Shown here in pieces: positions 17,229 through 25,839 of a stretch of 38,743 nucleotides of DNA. Position numbers and translations under genes: made by a program. Below the pieces are notes generated by a model that saw only the letters and a list, made by a program, of their open reading frames with translations, had not been told where the DNA came from and did no database searches. Source of the DNA: Bacillota bacterium (GTDB taxonomy: Bacteria > Bacillota > Clostridia > Acetivibrionales > DSM-1351); the NCBI GenBank assembly GCA_023460955.1, contig JAEWOH010000017.1, forward strand, positions 1-38,743, in the 5' to 3' direction. Numbering within the stretch: the first letter of the stretch is position 1; the number at the start of each line of letters is the position of its first letter.

Positions 17229-18146
17229 ATGTATGATGTAATAATCATCGGTGGCGGACCTGCAGGTTACTCCGCTGCTCTTTACAGTTCGAGGGCTAAA
17301 TTTGATACACTTGTTATTGAAAAAATGTTTACTGGCGGACAAATGGCTACTACAGATATAGTTGAGAATTACCCCGGTTTTGAAGAACCCATAGGAGGAT
17401 CTGATTTGGCACTTAGAATGGAAAGGCAGGCCAGAAAGTTTGGAACTGTCGTTCTTAATGATGAAGTTCTTTATCTGGAGCTGGATTCAAAAATTAAAGT
17501 CGTCAAAACCCATAAAAATACTTATGAGTGTAAAACCTTAATTTTGTGTATGGGCGCATATCCTAAAATGCTTGGGCTTGATAAGGAAGAAGACTTCAGA
17601 GGAGCGGGTGTATCCTATTGTGCTGTATGCGACGGTGCTTTTTATAAAGGGAAAACTGTAGCAGTTGTCGGCGGTGGAGATACAGCAGCCGAAGATGCTT
17701 TATACCTTGCTAGGTTTTGTCCCAAAGTCTATATCATACACAGAAGAGATAAAATGAAAGCTACAAAAATATTACAGGATGAATTATGCTGTAATAAAAA
17801 AATTGAATTTATATGGGATTCAGTAGTAGATGAAATCATTGGTCAGGATGGAGTTGAAGGTCTAAAAATCAGAAATCTCAAAACAAATGAATCCTCACAA
17901 TTAGCAGTTGAAGGTCTGTTTATTGCAATAGGCTTGAACCCGAATAATTCTCTTATCAATGGAAAGCTTCAGCAGAATAAAGATGGCTATATTGTTACAG
18001 ATGAAAAGATGCAGACTAGTATTCCGGGAGTCTTCGCTGCCGGGGATATTAGGCAAAAGTTTCTCAGGCAGGTTATTACTGCTGCAGCTGACGGCGCTAC
18101 AGCCTCATATTCTGCAGAGTTATATATAACTGAAAATAAATGGTGA
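17229..18146 (+). CDS. trxB: Thioredoxin reductase
   Basis: This 305-aa flavoprotein passes electrons to thioredoxin. It has an FAD motif GGGPAG (8-13), the redox-active CAVC (C131 and C134), a second Rossmann motif VVGGGDTA (146-153), and the closing flavin motif PGVFAAGDI. The NADPH-phosphate motif reads HRRDKMK, with Lys where the classical form has Arg, a conservative change that leaves the nicotinamide cofactor preference less sure. An upstream in-frame ATG at 17205 exists, but GGAGG lies 8 nt before the ATG at 17229, so the shorter form is chosen. Confidence 0.92.
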   Translation: MYDVIIIGGGPAGYSAALYSSRAKFDTLVIEKMFTGGQMATTDIVENYPGFEEPIGGSDLALRMERQARKFGTVVLNDEVLYLELDSKIKVVKTHKNTYECKTLILCMGAYPKMLGLDKEEDFRGAGVSYCAVCDGAFYKGKTVAVVGGGDTAAEDALYLARFCPKVYIIHRRDKMKATKILQDELCCNKKIEFIWDSVVDEIIGQDGVEGLKIRNLKTNESSQLAVEGLFIAIGLNPNNSLINGKLQQNKDGYIVTDEKMQTSIPGVFAAGDIRQKFLRQVITAAADGATASYSAELYITENKW

Positions 18147-18216
18147 AACCTTCCGCGATTTTTTCAACTTATTTCGGGAATTATAATCATGAATTCTTAA
18201 TAGAAAGGGTGATTAT

Positions 18217-18642
18217 ATGAAGGTTAGAGACGTAATGACCAAAAATGTAGCTTATGTAAATCCGGCAGCGAATGTTGCAGAAACAGCTCAGCTTATGCAG
18301 CAGCATAATGTTGGTTCAATTCCTGTTTGTGATCAAAGCGGTGTTGTTGGTATTATAACAGATAGAGATATTGTTGTGAGAACTGTTGCAAACGGTAAGA
18401 ATCCCCAGCAGACTCCTGTTACAGAAGTAATGACTACAGGAGTTGCTTGTGTTTCTCCTGAAATGGATATGCACGATGTTGCCCAAAAAATGGCGACCAG
18501 TCAGATAAGAAGGGTTCCTGTCGTGGAAAACAACAGTCTTGTAGGAATCGTAGCACTGGGAGACGTAGCTGTAGATGCAAAATATTACACCCAGGTTGCA
18601 GATACTTTAGAGAATATTTCTGTTCCATCTAAACCGCAATAA
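18217..18642 (+). CDS. Two-CBS-domain protein
   Basis: This 141-aa protein is almost entirely two CBS domains (about 7-60 and 70-125), with DVMTKNV, GIITDRDIV, EVMTTGV and GIVALGDVA marking the repeats. Such stand-alone pairs bind adenine nucleotides and act as sensors or regulators of other proteins; the partner is not evident. It lies 70 nt after trxB and may be co-transcribed. The ribosome site is AAAGGGTG. Confidence 0.92.
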   Translation: MKVRDVMTKNVAYVNPAANVAETAQLMQQHNVGSIPVCDQSGVVGIITDRDIVVRTVANGKNPQQTPVTEVMTTGVACVSPEMDMHDVAQKMATSQIRRVPVVENNSLVGIVALGDVAVDAKYYTQVADTLENISVPSKPQ

Positions 18643-18646
18643 AGCC

Positions 18647-18684
18647 AAAAATTGGGGGCTGGTTTATACCGGTCCCCATTTTTT
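18647..18684. terminator. Bidirectional terminator, CBS gene / SLH gene
   Basis: This is a GC-rich stem (TTGGGG, inner CTGG/CCGG, CCCCA) flanked by A- and T-runs, between the convergent stop codons at 18642 and 18693. Confidence 0.75.
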
Positions 18685-18692
18685 ATTTACGA

Positions 18693-20477
18693 CTAAACAG
18701 GACTTGCAATTTCAACAGACTTTCCAATATTGCTGAACTCTGCAGTATTTGTGAGGTTTAAATCCATACCAAAACCATTCTGTTCAATTCCTGCGGTAAG
18801 CTTGAGAACCTGTTTCACTAACTGTCCCTTATTATTTAAATACATATCGACTACCATATTAAAGCCTTTATTATATATATCGCTAATAGATAACCCATCC
18901 AGCATATCTGAAGGGACTAATCCATTAATCATTTCTTTACCGGCTTTAATCTGGTAACGTGTAACCTCTTCCCCATTTAGTACTGACTTCCCTGCTAAAA
19001 AGATATTAAACTTGCCATAGGCATCCAATAGTTTTTGGGTTTCAGCTTTATCAGCCTCACTGTCATAGTACATTATACCTTGATTAACTGCCTCCTCTTC
19101 TGTTATCTGACTCCATCTACCGGTTGCAATATCTTTTGAATATAATGTCTGACCTATTTTAACAACCTCATTTTCAATGATTTCATCACCATTTAAAGGA
19201 TCGTAGGCTGTCACAGTTGTTTTAGCTGTAGAATTCAGACCGTTATTTGCTCCCTGCATGATATATTTGATACTCATGATTTCTTCTTTATTCACTGTAT
19301 CGAACATAATCATATTCATACTTGTTTTATACTCGCCCTTGTAATCAAGCATGTCTTTTAATGCGTTATATACCATGGGATTGTTTACTTCAGCAGCATC
19401 TTTAATAGTAACAAGACCGGTTTTTGGATTCAGGTCGCAACTCATTCCAAGAGCCGTTGCAACAGTTTTAACCGGAATTAAAATCTCTTCCCCAGTCAGC
19501 TCAGGTGCTACCGGGATATTTATCGAGTTATTTACAGCTTCACTAGCTGTAAAAGGATTTTCGTTTCCTGTGTAATTAACATAAGCAACTTTGCTTCCTA
19601 CCTGAAAATAAATATTTTTTTCTTCTGATAAATTCTTAATTAAAATATTGCTCTTTGTTTCGTCTATTATTACCTTTAAGCCAATTTTCGCAAAAGCATC
19701 AGTAGGTACCAATATTTCTCCGTTTATGATTTTTTCTGTACCATTGAGCTTTATTATGTCACCATTAAAGGTAATTATGGGTCTTCTTAGTTGATCTGCA
19801 ACCCTATTGATATTATTCTTATTAGTTAAAAAGTTATATAAAATGACTGCTATTTGTTCTTTTGTGGCTTTTCCGGAGGGGGAGAAAGTATTTGTACCTG
19901 TTCCGCTCATTATATTATTGGATACTGCAAATTGAATTGAAGCTTTAGCCCAATCAGACATATTATCCAGGTCGCTGAATCTGGATAACCCATCAAGTCC
20001 TTGAGCAGCAAGTACGGCTTCCTTAGAAACCGAAAGACTGTTTAAAAGTATCATTGTAACCTGCTCTCTTGTACTCAAACCGCTGATTCCAAACATTCCA
20101 TTTCCCGTACCACTTATGATTCCTGCTCTTGAAGCAGCTTCCACATATTTATAGGCCCAGTGCTGTACAGGAACATCACTGTAGGTTGGTGTTGTTGGTA
20201 AATTAGTTGTATCAATATTCAATGCTTTAACTATTATTGTAACCAATTCTGCCCTGCTGATTTTTTTAGTTGGGTTAAAATAACCATACTGATCTCCGGT
20301 AATAACATTATTATTTACCATCCATTGTACGGCATCTTTTGAATAAGCAGCAGCTTTGGATATATCTTTAATATTTGCCGCATGTATGGGAGCAGGCACT
20401 ACCCCTGCAAATAAGCCTGCAGATAAGACAACTGCTGAAAATACTTTCGCAAACCTTAATATTAACTTTTTGGGCAT
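18693..20477 (-). CDS. SLH-domain secreted protein with copper-amine-oxidase-like stalk domain
   Basis: This 594-aa exported surface protein has a signal peptide at 1-33 (lysines, a hydrophobic core, then PAPIHA). Three SLH repeats follow (about 40-230), each with the A-V-x-W or W-A start and TREQ/SRAE/TKEQ pattern; they anchor proteins to secondary cell-wall polymers. Residues about 235-360 resemble the copper-amine-oxidase N-terminal 'stalk' domain common in clostridial surface proteins, with GEILVPTDAF and EEILIPVKTVATALGM. The remainder resembles the LolA-like DUF6612 type domain found in Firmicute lipoproteins. No catalytic motif is seen. The start has GAGGTG close upstream. Confidence 0.88.
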   Translation of the reverse strand: MPKKLILRFAKVFSAVVLSAGLFAGVVPAPIHAANIKDISKAAAYSKDAVQWMVNNNVITGDQYGYFNPTKKISRAELVTIIVKALNIDTTNLPTTPTYSDVPVQHWAYKYVEAASRAGIISGTGNGMFGISGLSTREQVTMILLNSLSVSKEAVLAAQGLDGLSRFSDLDNMSDWAKASIQFAVSNNIMSGTGTNTFSPSGKATKEQIAVILYNFLTNKNNINRVADQLRRPIITFNGDIIKLNGTEKIINGEILVPTDAFAKIGLKVIIDETKSNILIKNLSEEKNIYFQVGSKVAYVNYTGNENPFTASEAVNNSINIPVAPELTGEEILIPVKTVATALGMSCDLNPKTGLVTIKDAAEVNNPMVYNALKDMLDYKGEYKTSMNMIMFDTVNKEEIMSIKYIMQGANNGLNSTAKTTVTAYDPLNGDEIIENEVVKIGQTLYSKDIATGRWSQITEEEAVNQGIMYYDSEADKAETQKLLDAYGKFNIFLAGKSVLNGEEVTRYQIKAGKEMINGLVPSDMLDGLSISDIYNKGFNMVVDMYLNNKGQLVKQVLKLTAGIEQNGFGMDLNLTNTAEFSNIGKSVEIASPV

Positions 20478-20596
20478 TATGTCACCTCAGTATAAATTAT
20501 TTTATCACCCTACAATGATAGCAACTTTATGTTAACTATTCTATCTGAAATAGTTGCCATAATGAGTATATTAAAGCTCCAAAGCTGAATTTATCC

Positions 20597-20654
20597 AGTA
20601 ACAAAAAGCCCATCTTTAGCAACTCTCCTCGCTAAAAATGAGCTTTTGTTATCT
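20597..20654 (-). terminator. Terminator of the MerR/TipAS gene
   Basis: A long imperfect hairpin (AACAAAA-AGC-CAT-TTTAGC paired with GCTAAA-ATG-GCT-TTTGTT, single C-A mismatches, 10-nt loop) lies 37 bases past the stop codon at 20691. The minus-strand transcript runs into TTTTTGTTA. Confidence 0.6.
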
Positions 20655-20690
20655 ACTGTTCAGGATTACCCTATAAGCTTAATAATGGCC

Positions 20691-21461
20691 TTATTCGTTC
20701 TCAATTATCCCAGTGTAAATAAGAATCGCATCTCTCAAGAATTCTGCAGCACCTTGCTGCAACTTATCATAGTAAGCTTTAAAGCGTTCATCCTGAACAT
20801 ACATGTTCGCCAGCCCTGCATGGGCTGCCTTACTATAGCTGCTCCAGGTGAAAGAGAGCCATTGCCGGTGAAGTTCTGCAGCCTTCTGCCCCAGTTCTCC
20901 GGCAGGATTGTTTGTTTCCATAGCCGCTAATAATGCATCATTAACATCCTGACCAAGCTTTTCAAATTCCTGATATTTTTCCTGACTCATATTCATGAAT
21001 TTGCTATTTGATTCGTTCACTACCTTTTCACCATATTTCTGTCTAATTTCTTCACCATACTTCTGTTCGTTTTCATCTATAAGTTTTTGTTTAAAGCCTT
21101 CAAATTTTTCCTTATCACTCATTATATTTCTCCCTTCTGCCGCCTCCAACGATTTATCAATATTGGACAGTAATATATCAATTTGATTTCGTTTAGCAAT
21201 GAGCTTATCACGGTGTTCCCGCAAAGCGGCTTTGCCGTCAAAGCTATGCTTTGTAATCATTTTCTTAATGTCATCGAGTCCCACCTCAAACTCCCTGTAA
21301 AAAAGAATCTGCTGTAGTCTGTCAACCTCTGCCTTACCATATATCCTGTAACCTGACGAGTTTACTCTTGCGGGCTTGAGAATACCGATTTCATCGTAAT
21401 ACCTAATGGTTCTTGTACTCACACCCGCAATTTCTGCCAGCTTTTTCACCGTGTATTCCAC
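20691..21461 (-). CDS. MerR-family regulator with TipAS antibiotic-binding domain
   Basis: This 256-aa transcription activator has a MerR winged helix (1-70: KLAEIAGVSTRTIRYYDEIGILKP), a coiled coil (about 75-110), and a C-terminal TipAS-type helical domain (about 120-250: KYGEEIRQKYGEK, W-LSFTWSSYSKAAHAGLANMYVQDERFKAYYD). TipAL of Streptomyces and Mta of Bacillus belong here; the domain binds drugs such as thiopeptides and activates efflux or drug-binding genes. The start is GTG with AAAGG 7 nt upstream; an in-frame TAG lies directly before it, so it cannot start earlier. It has its own 19-bp-spacer promoter, suggesting autoactivation. The plus-strand neighbour is a diiron protein. Confidence 0.9.
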   Translation of the reverse strand: MEYTVKKLAEIAGVSTRTIRYYDEIGILKPARVNSSGYRIYGKAEVDRLQQILFYREFEVGLDDIKKMITKHSFDGKAALREHRDKLIAKRNQIDILLSNIDKSLEAAEGRNIMSDKEKFEGFKQKLIDENEQKYGEEIRQKYGEKVVNESNSKFMNMSQEKYQEFEKLGQDVNDALLAAMETNNPAGELGQKAAELHRQWLSFTWSSYSKAAHAGLANMYVQDERFKAYYDKLQQGAAEFLRDAILIYTGIIENE

Positions 21462-21469
21462 CTATAAGC

Positions 21470-21513
21470 CTTTACCGGAATTAAATTCAGCCCGGCAAAG
21501 CCCTTCACCTCCT
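21470..21513 (-). promoter_or_regulatory. Leader hairpin and second ribosome site before the MerR gene
   Basis: The leader has a near-perfect ribosome site AGGAGGTGA (21513-21505). It is followed 6 nt later by a TTG that would open only a three-codon ORF. A 9-bp stem (CTTTGCCGG with CCGGTAAAG, arms 21492-21500 and 21470-21478) covers most of the real ribosome site of the regulator. This looks like a translational attenuator, but the mini-ORF is very short. Confidence 0.35.
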
Positions 21514-21580
21514 CAATAATCTGTTATCAAAAACAACATTTTTAATGGCCATTTTATATGTTTGCTTCTGTCTTAATGAC

Positions 21581-21611
21581 AATATACACCTTTACGCTAC
21601 GTTAATGTCAA
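21581..21611 (-). promoter_or_regulatory. MerR-type promoter with 19-bp spacer and operator
   Basis: On the minus strand, TTGACA (21611-21606) and TATATT (21586-21581) are separated by 19 bp. The over-long spacer is the hallmark of MerR-activated promoters. Inside it lies the dyad TTTACG-CTA-CGTTAA (21591-21605), as expected for the dimer site. It sits directly upstream of the MerR/TipAS gene. Confidence 0.75.
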
Positions 21612-21726
21612 TATAATTTTTTTGGATTCATAACTATACAAATAGAATCTTATTCCGATGACTTACACTTTTAACCTGCTATGAACATAAAATAAATAAG
21701 TAAAATATATTTAAAGAGGTTTATTT

Positions 21727-22308
21727 ATGAGTTATACAAACCCAAACGGCCATCCCCAGGGTACGTCCAGAAAGGTTACCAATCTGCTAAGAGAAGTCAT
21801 GATAGCTGAACTTGTTGCAATTAACGGTTATCAAAGCCATATTCTGAGTTCGAACATACCTGAAATAAATGAGGCCTGGCATCATATCATGCTTGATGAA
21901 AAGAGCCATTATATAATAGCTCTTAATTTACTTAGAAAATATGATCCTGTTGAATATAAGTATTTCATGGCTCCACATGAAATCAACCTTAGTGTAAACA
22001 CAACACAGAATGTTCAAGTAGTACAAACTGTTCCACCAAATCAATCCAACAGACCCTCGAATAAAAAGTCTTCAACATCTCAGACCAACCGTGTCCAGTA
22101 TTATGACAAGCAATTAATTCTTAACAATGTAAGAGAAGACATTAAGGGTGAGTCTGAGGCAATAATATTGTACGAGGATGATATATCCCATATACAGCAA
22201 AAAGATGTTCGTGATGCTCTCCAAAAAATAATAGATGATGAAAAGGAACACACTGAACATTTGACGCAAGTTTTATTAGCTTTTGACCCCGACCCTTATA
22301 AACCTTAA
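21727..22308 (+). CDS. Ferritin-like diiron protein with split bundle
   Basis: This 193-aa protein is of the ferritin/rubrerythrin-like superfamily. Two helix pairs each carry a carboxylate helix and an E-x-x-H helix: E28 with E58-K-S-H61, and E142/E144 with E172-K-E-H175. Together they make the standard diiron set. A polar, Gln/Ser/Asn-rich linker of about 55 residues (82-135) separates the halves. There is no rubredoxin domain. Related small proteins in clostridia are found among spore or oxidative-stress proteins; the exact role is not clear. AGAGG lies 7 nt before the ATG. It is divergent from the TipAS regulator. Confidence 0.75.
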   Translation: MSYTNPNGHPQGTSRKVTNLLREVMIAELVAINGYQSHILSSNIPEINEAWHHIMLDEKSHYIIALNLLRKYDPVEYKYFMAPHEINLSVNTTQNVQVVQTVPPNQSNRPSNKKSSTSQTNRVQYYDKQLILNNVREDIKGESEAIILYEDDISHIQQKDVRDALQKIIDDEKEHTEHLTQVLLAFDPDPYKP

Positions 22309-22350
22309 TTTCTAAAATATAATCCTGCAAAATAGAAATTAAATGCAGTA

Positions 22351-22380
22351 ACAAAAAAGGCCCTTTCGGGCCTTTTTTGT
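22351..22380. terminator. Bidirectional terminator, ferritin-like gene / SASP gene
   Basis: A perfect 13-bp stem ACAAAAAAGGCCC / GGGCCTTTTTTGT with a TTTC loop lies between the convergent genes. Confidence 0.9.
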
Positions 22381-22584
22381 CTACTTCATATTCTTTTCAG
22401 CATACTCTATCATTTTCTTAACCATGTTGCCACCGATTTTACCGGCATCTCTTGCAGTAATGTCACCATTGTAACCTTCCTTCAGGTTGATACCTTCTTC
22501 GGCAGCTATCTCATATTTCAGTTGATCAAGCTTATTTTCTGCTTCAGGTACCAAAGTTCTATTACTATTATTGTTGTTTCCCAT
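22381..22584 (-). CDS. Alpha/beta-type small acid-soluble spore protein
   Basis: This 67-aa protein coats spore DNA and protects it from UV and chemicals in dormant spores. It shows the two family motifs: LDQLKYEIAAEEGI (the protease cleavage region) and GYNGDITARDAGKIGGNMVKKMI. The chosen ATG at 22584 has AGGAG 9 nt upstream; a longer in-frame reading from 22683 adds 33 residues unlike the family and is rejected. Expression in the forespore under sigma-G is expected from family knowledge. A small hairpin (TGTCC-GTTA-GGACA) lies in the leader at 22612-22625. Confidence 0.92.
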   Translation of the reverse strand: MGNNNNSNRTLVPEAENKLDQLKYEIAAEEGINLKEGYNGDITARDAGKIGGNMVKKMIEYAEKNMK

Positions 22585-22837
22585 AAAGCATCGCTCCTTC
22601 TGAAATATATTTGTCCTAACGGACACTACTATTATATGCGTTTTTTCGTTTAATACGCTGAAATATAATTGTAGAAATTCCATTTTAATTTAAAAATTAA
22701 AATAGAAGATACTCCTTTTATATAGAACTAAAAATCTTTCATGAAAAGTCAGTTGATTTCTTTTCATAATTACCTCCGCATTTTTTCTTCTAAACGTATC
22801 TTTACCTAATTAATCGTAGTTATGTAATAATAATGAA

Positions 22838-23635
22838 TTAGCTGCTGGCACTCTTGTAATTTTTTAATCCGAACTTCCAAAACCTTAATGCAAAAACAGT
22901 AAAGACAGCAACAATAGCTATTGAATAGCAGAAGCCAGCCGGGGTCAAAGTCTTTGAAAAAAATTGTGTCGGAACTGTCGCCATAATTCCGTATGGCAGA
23001 ACCAGATAAAATAATACCTTGAAAGCCCCCTTAAAAAGAGTACCGGGAATTTTCATACAAAGTACTATGAATTCCCCTTCCAGTCTTTCCAAAGAAGTTG
23101 CCTGAATTACGAAAAAGGGAATCGTCCGGATTATTAATGCCATATCATAGTACAATATAAGCATTAAAACAACTAAAAAGATGTATCCTATGATCATCAA
23201 CGGAGTTACATATATCCCCATTCCGGATACCCCATAATACAATAAGCCGATACCTGCCAATACCATCGGAACAGACCCGGGGTCCATACTTTCAAAAGTC
23301 AGATGAAACAAAGTGTTAACAGGCTTTGTGATATAAAGGTCAAGTTCCCCTGATTTGATTTTTGAGGGTATTGTAATTAGTCCAAAAAAGAAAACTGCCA
23401 TATTAAGCGCATCAATAATCGTAAAAGTTCCAATGAAGAGAATCATTTGTGACCTGTTCCAATTTCCAATTGTTTCTACCTTGGAATATATTGAGGTAAA
23501 CATAAGTAGCTGCATTAAGAAAAGGGAGCCGTCAACCATGCTAACCCCGAAAAAAGAGAATCTGAATACCATGCTTTTCGATAATTTCATTTTAAGTAGA
23601 ATAAATATAATCCTTAAGTGTCTTTTTATACTCAT
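22838..23635 (-). CDS. ABC-2 type exporter permease (second subunit)
   Basis: This 265-aa integral membrane protein has about six membrane segments, of the ABC-2 permease group that pairs with COG4586-like ATPases. The characteristic GLITIPSKIKSGELDLYITKPVN region after the second segment is visible. The start codon overlaps the stop of the preceding permease by 4 bases (ATGA), showing translational coupling. It is the last gene of a three-gene operon. The cargo is unknown. An AT-rich hairpin (ATGAAAAG/CTTTTCAT, about 22740-22766) may end the transcript. Confidence 0.85.
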   Translation of the reverse strand: MSIKRHLRIIFILLKMKLSKSMVFRFSFFGVSMVDGSLFLMQLLMFTSIYSKVETIGNWNRSQMILFIGTFTIIDALNMAVFFFGLITIPSKIKSGELDLYITKPVNTLFHLTFESMDPGSVPMVLAGIGLLYYGVSGMGIYVTPLMIIGYIFLVVLMLILYYDMALIIRTIPFFVIQATSLERLEGEFIVLCMKIPGTLFKGAFKVLFYLVLPYGIMATVPTQFFSKTLTPAGFCYSIAIVAVFTVFALRFWKFGLKNYKSASS

Positions 23636-24426
23636 ATTCCCACCCCATCATAATTTGTTCTAAGTCGCTTAAAGGTTAAAAAATTTATTAATCCAAAAAG
23701 TATATTCCACATGATGATAACAAATAGACCTGTTGCAGACTCATTCTCATTCCTTCCCATAAGCAGCATGGAAGGCAAATATGTTATATAATAAAAAGGA
23801 AACAGCGTCATTATCTTAATAATCCCGGCAGGTAGAATTGATAGTGGGATCAGAGAACCTGTGACAAACTCGACAAGATTATCCTTAACCATCATAAATA
23901 CACCTGTATCAATAAATTTAAAGGCAAGTATTCCGATAAAATAGTTGAGCTGCAGCATAAATATCAAGCCCAACAGGATCATAATAAAAGCACAAATTAT
24001 TGAGCTAGAATTTTCGGTTATAGTAAAGTCCACGTTAAATACAAAAATCCAAACCACCGCCGCAATAAAGTTGAATCCCATTAAAAAGGCTGATACTCCT
24101 GCTGTCTGAGAGGCAAAATACCTGAAAACTCCCATGGGTCTGATAATATATTTTGAGAATCGACCGTTTTTGATTTCATCAGCTACCTGCCAGCCGGTAC
24201 CGGAGGATTGGTCCAACTGTTTAATAAAAGAGCTGATTATATAATACGTAAGCATTGAATTCAGAGTAAAACCCGAAATCATATTCTGATCTCCAAAAAT
24301 TGCACCCCATAGAATATAGGCTAACAAAATTTTAGTAACGGTGAAAACCATACTGGAGATTATATCAAATCTGTAAGCCAGCTGGCTTTTGAATATTATC
24401 TTTGCGGTTTCTATATATTTAGCCAT
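23632..24426 (-). CDS. ABC-2 type exporter permease (first subunit)
   Basis: This 264-aa membrane protein has about six membrane segments and forms the exporter channel with the other permease. Its family motif is WQVADEIKNGRFSKYIIRPMGVFRYF. AGGTGACGAAA before the ATG at 24426 marks the start, eight bases inside the end of the ATPase gene; a longer reading from 24501 would lie wholly within the ATPase frame and is not supported. Confidence 0.85.
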   Translation of the reverse strand: MAKYIETAKIIFKSQLAYRFDIISSMVFTVTKILLAYILWGAIFGDQNMISGFTLNSMLTYYIISSFIKQLDQSSGTGWQVADEIKNGRFSKYIIRPMGVFRYFASQTAGVSAFLMGFNFIAAVVWIFVFNVDFTITENSSSIICAFIMILLGLIFMLQLNYFIGILAFKFIDTGVFMMVKDNLVEFVTGSLIPLSILPAGIIKIMTLFPFYYITYLPSMLLMGRNENESATGLFVIIMWNILFGLINFLTFKRLRTNYDGVGI

Positions 24427-25408
24427 TTTCGTCACCTGCCTTGGCAGAATAAATCTGTTCAACAACACTGCCAATTTCCTCTTCCTCAATTGAAATATCA
24501 CTTATTTCGCATTCATTCATAATACTGTTTAGAATACTCCGGACGTCTTTTCTATGGGCCTTAAAGGACAGTTTGTATGGATTTGCCTCAATAGTCTGAA
24601 TCTCAAAATGAGGTTTAAAGTAAGTCTCCTCCTCAAAAGTAACAGTTATAACTTTATGAGTCTGGTAGCTGTCAAACATGGCTTCAAGACTTCCGTCATA
24701 GATTTTATTACCTCCATTTACAACAACGCACCTCTTGCAAAGGCTTTTAATGTCCTCCATATAATGGCTGGTTAAAAGAATGGTGGTTCCCAGTTCTGAA
24801 TTTACTTTGCTGAGAAAACCTCTAACCTGCTTTTGAGCCACGGCATCCAGTCCTATTGTAGGTTCATCCAGAAAAAGTATTTTGGGATTATGTAATAAAG
24901 CTGCAATCAGTTCCATCTTCATTCTCTGCCCCAGTGATAGGGTCCTTACCTGCACATTCAGATATTCTTTAATAGAAAACAGCTCAATAAAATAGTCCAG
25001 ATTTTTTCTGTATTCAGCCTCAGGAATATCATAGATTTCCTTCAGCAATATAAAACTATCGGCAGCGGAGATATCCTGGAAAAGCTGGCTCTTTTGCCCC
25101 ATTACTATTGCGAACTGTTTTTTGTACTCATTTTTCAATTCATTTGGGACATATCCCAATACAGAAATAGTTCCGGCTGTTGGAGAAATTATTCCTGTCA
25201 GCATTTTCATTAACGTGGTTTTACCTGCACCGTTTGGGCCAATCAAGCCAACAAATTCACCCTCCTCAATTTTCAAATTAAAATCATTTATTGCAGTCCT
25301 GACTATTTTTTCTCTGTTGAATAGACTTTTAAAGCTGCCCCTTAAGCCTTCCTCCTTTTTGAAGCTGTTATAGGTTTTAATCAAATTTGTGGTTGTTATT
25401 ATGTTCAT
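24419..25408 (-). CDS. ABC exporter ATP-binding protein
   Basis: This 329-aa nucleotide-binding subunit drives export. It has Walker A GPNGAGKTT (about 58-66 of this form), the signature LSLGQRMKMELIAAL and Walker B ILFLDEPTIGLD, then the H-loop TSHYMEDI. The N-terminal extension with GLRGSFKSLFNREK before the core is typical of the COG4586-type group. GGAGG lies 7 nt before the ATG at 25408, preferred over an upstream in-frame ATG at 25438. It is the first gene of the exporter operon. The long upstream region has a hairpin terminator and small ORFs that may control it. Confidence 0.92.
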   Translation of the reverse strand: MNIITTTNLIKTYNSFKKEEGLRGSFKSLFNREKIVRTAINDFNLKIEEGEFVGLIGPNGAGKTTLMKMLTGIISPTAGTISVLGYVPNELKNEYKKQFAIVMGQKSQLFQDISAADSFILLKEIYDIPEAEYRKNLDYFIELFSIKEYLNVQVRTLSLGQRMKMELIAALLHNPKILFLDEPTIGLDAVAQKQVRGFLSKVNSELGTTILLTSHYMEDIKSLCKRCVVVNGGNKIYDGSLEAMFDSYQTHKVITVTFEEETYFKPHFEIQTIEANPYKLSFKAHRKDVRSILNSIMNECEISDISIEEEEIGSVVEQIYSAKAGDENG

Positions 25409-25463
25409 TTTGAATCCTCCATTTTTTATTAACAACAATACTCATAGTGAAAAACTAAAACAA

Positions 25464-25520
25464 AAAACCCGCAGAAGACACACCTTGCCTTATTACAGGC
25501 AGATTGCTTCTGCGGGTTTT
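25464..25520 (-). terminator. Intrinsic terminator upstream of ABC operon
   Basis: A perfect 14-bp stem (AAAACCCGCAGAAG / CTTCTGCGGGTTTT) encloses a smaller hairpin TGCCT/AGGCA. The minus-strand transcript ends in TTTTTTGTTTT, 56 bases before the exporter ATPase start. It either ends the upstream transcript or attenuates the exporter. Confidence 0.8.
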
Positions 25521-25606
25521 GCGAAGATTTATTGATATAATTGCATACGACAAAAGTCTCATGTCAGGGCTTGTGAAAGAAAAATAAAAAAGCCCGACAA
25601 TTAACC

Positions 25607-25699
25607 TTATCGAGCTAAATCTACGCTATTCCGTTTGAAATAATCAGAAAAATAGGTTTTTGAAGCAGTCTGTAAGGGCAATGTCTCCATAGGACACAT
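25607..25699 (-). CDS. Possible 30-aa peptide in ABC leader
   Basis: This short ORF starts MCPMETLPLQTASK and ends FKRNSVDLAR. No clear ribosome site precedes it. Its start lies in an imperfect palindrome (ATGTGTCC-TAT-GGAGACAT), so the segment may be RNA structure rather than a gene. Confidence 0.2.
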   Translation of the reverse strand: MCPMETLPLQTASKTYFSDYFKRNSVDLAR

Positions 25700-25779
25700 A
25701 ATTTTTCAAGGCATACAAAACAAAACTATAATTAGTTGATAAAACACACCTATAAAAATTAATGTCCTTTAGATAATAT

Positions 25780-25815
25780 TTAGTTAAATATCACCTTTAC
25801 AGATAAAACCGACAT
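25780..25815 (-). CDS. Possible 11-aa leader peptide (MSVLSVKVIFN)
   Basis: AAAGGTGG lies 5 nt before the ATG, a better ribosome site than many genes here have. The ORF is only 11 codons, without a known motif. It is the first ORF after the candidate promoters, so it fits a regulatory leader peptide. Confidence 0.35.
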   Translation of the reverse strand: MSVLSVKVIFN

Positions 25816-25839
25816 CAAAACCACCTTTCTTTTTTTATG

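Noticed and set aside
22585..22683. 33-residue extension of the spore SASP
   Set aside because: Unlike any SASP start; the ATG at 22584 has its own ribosome site and gives the family length.
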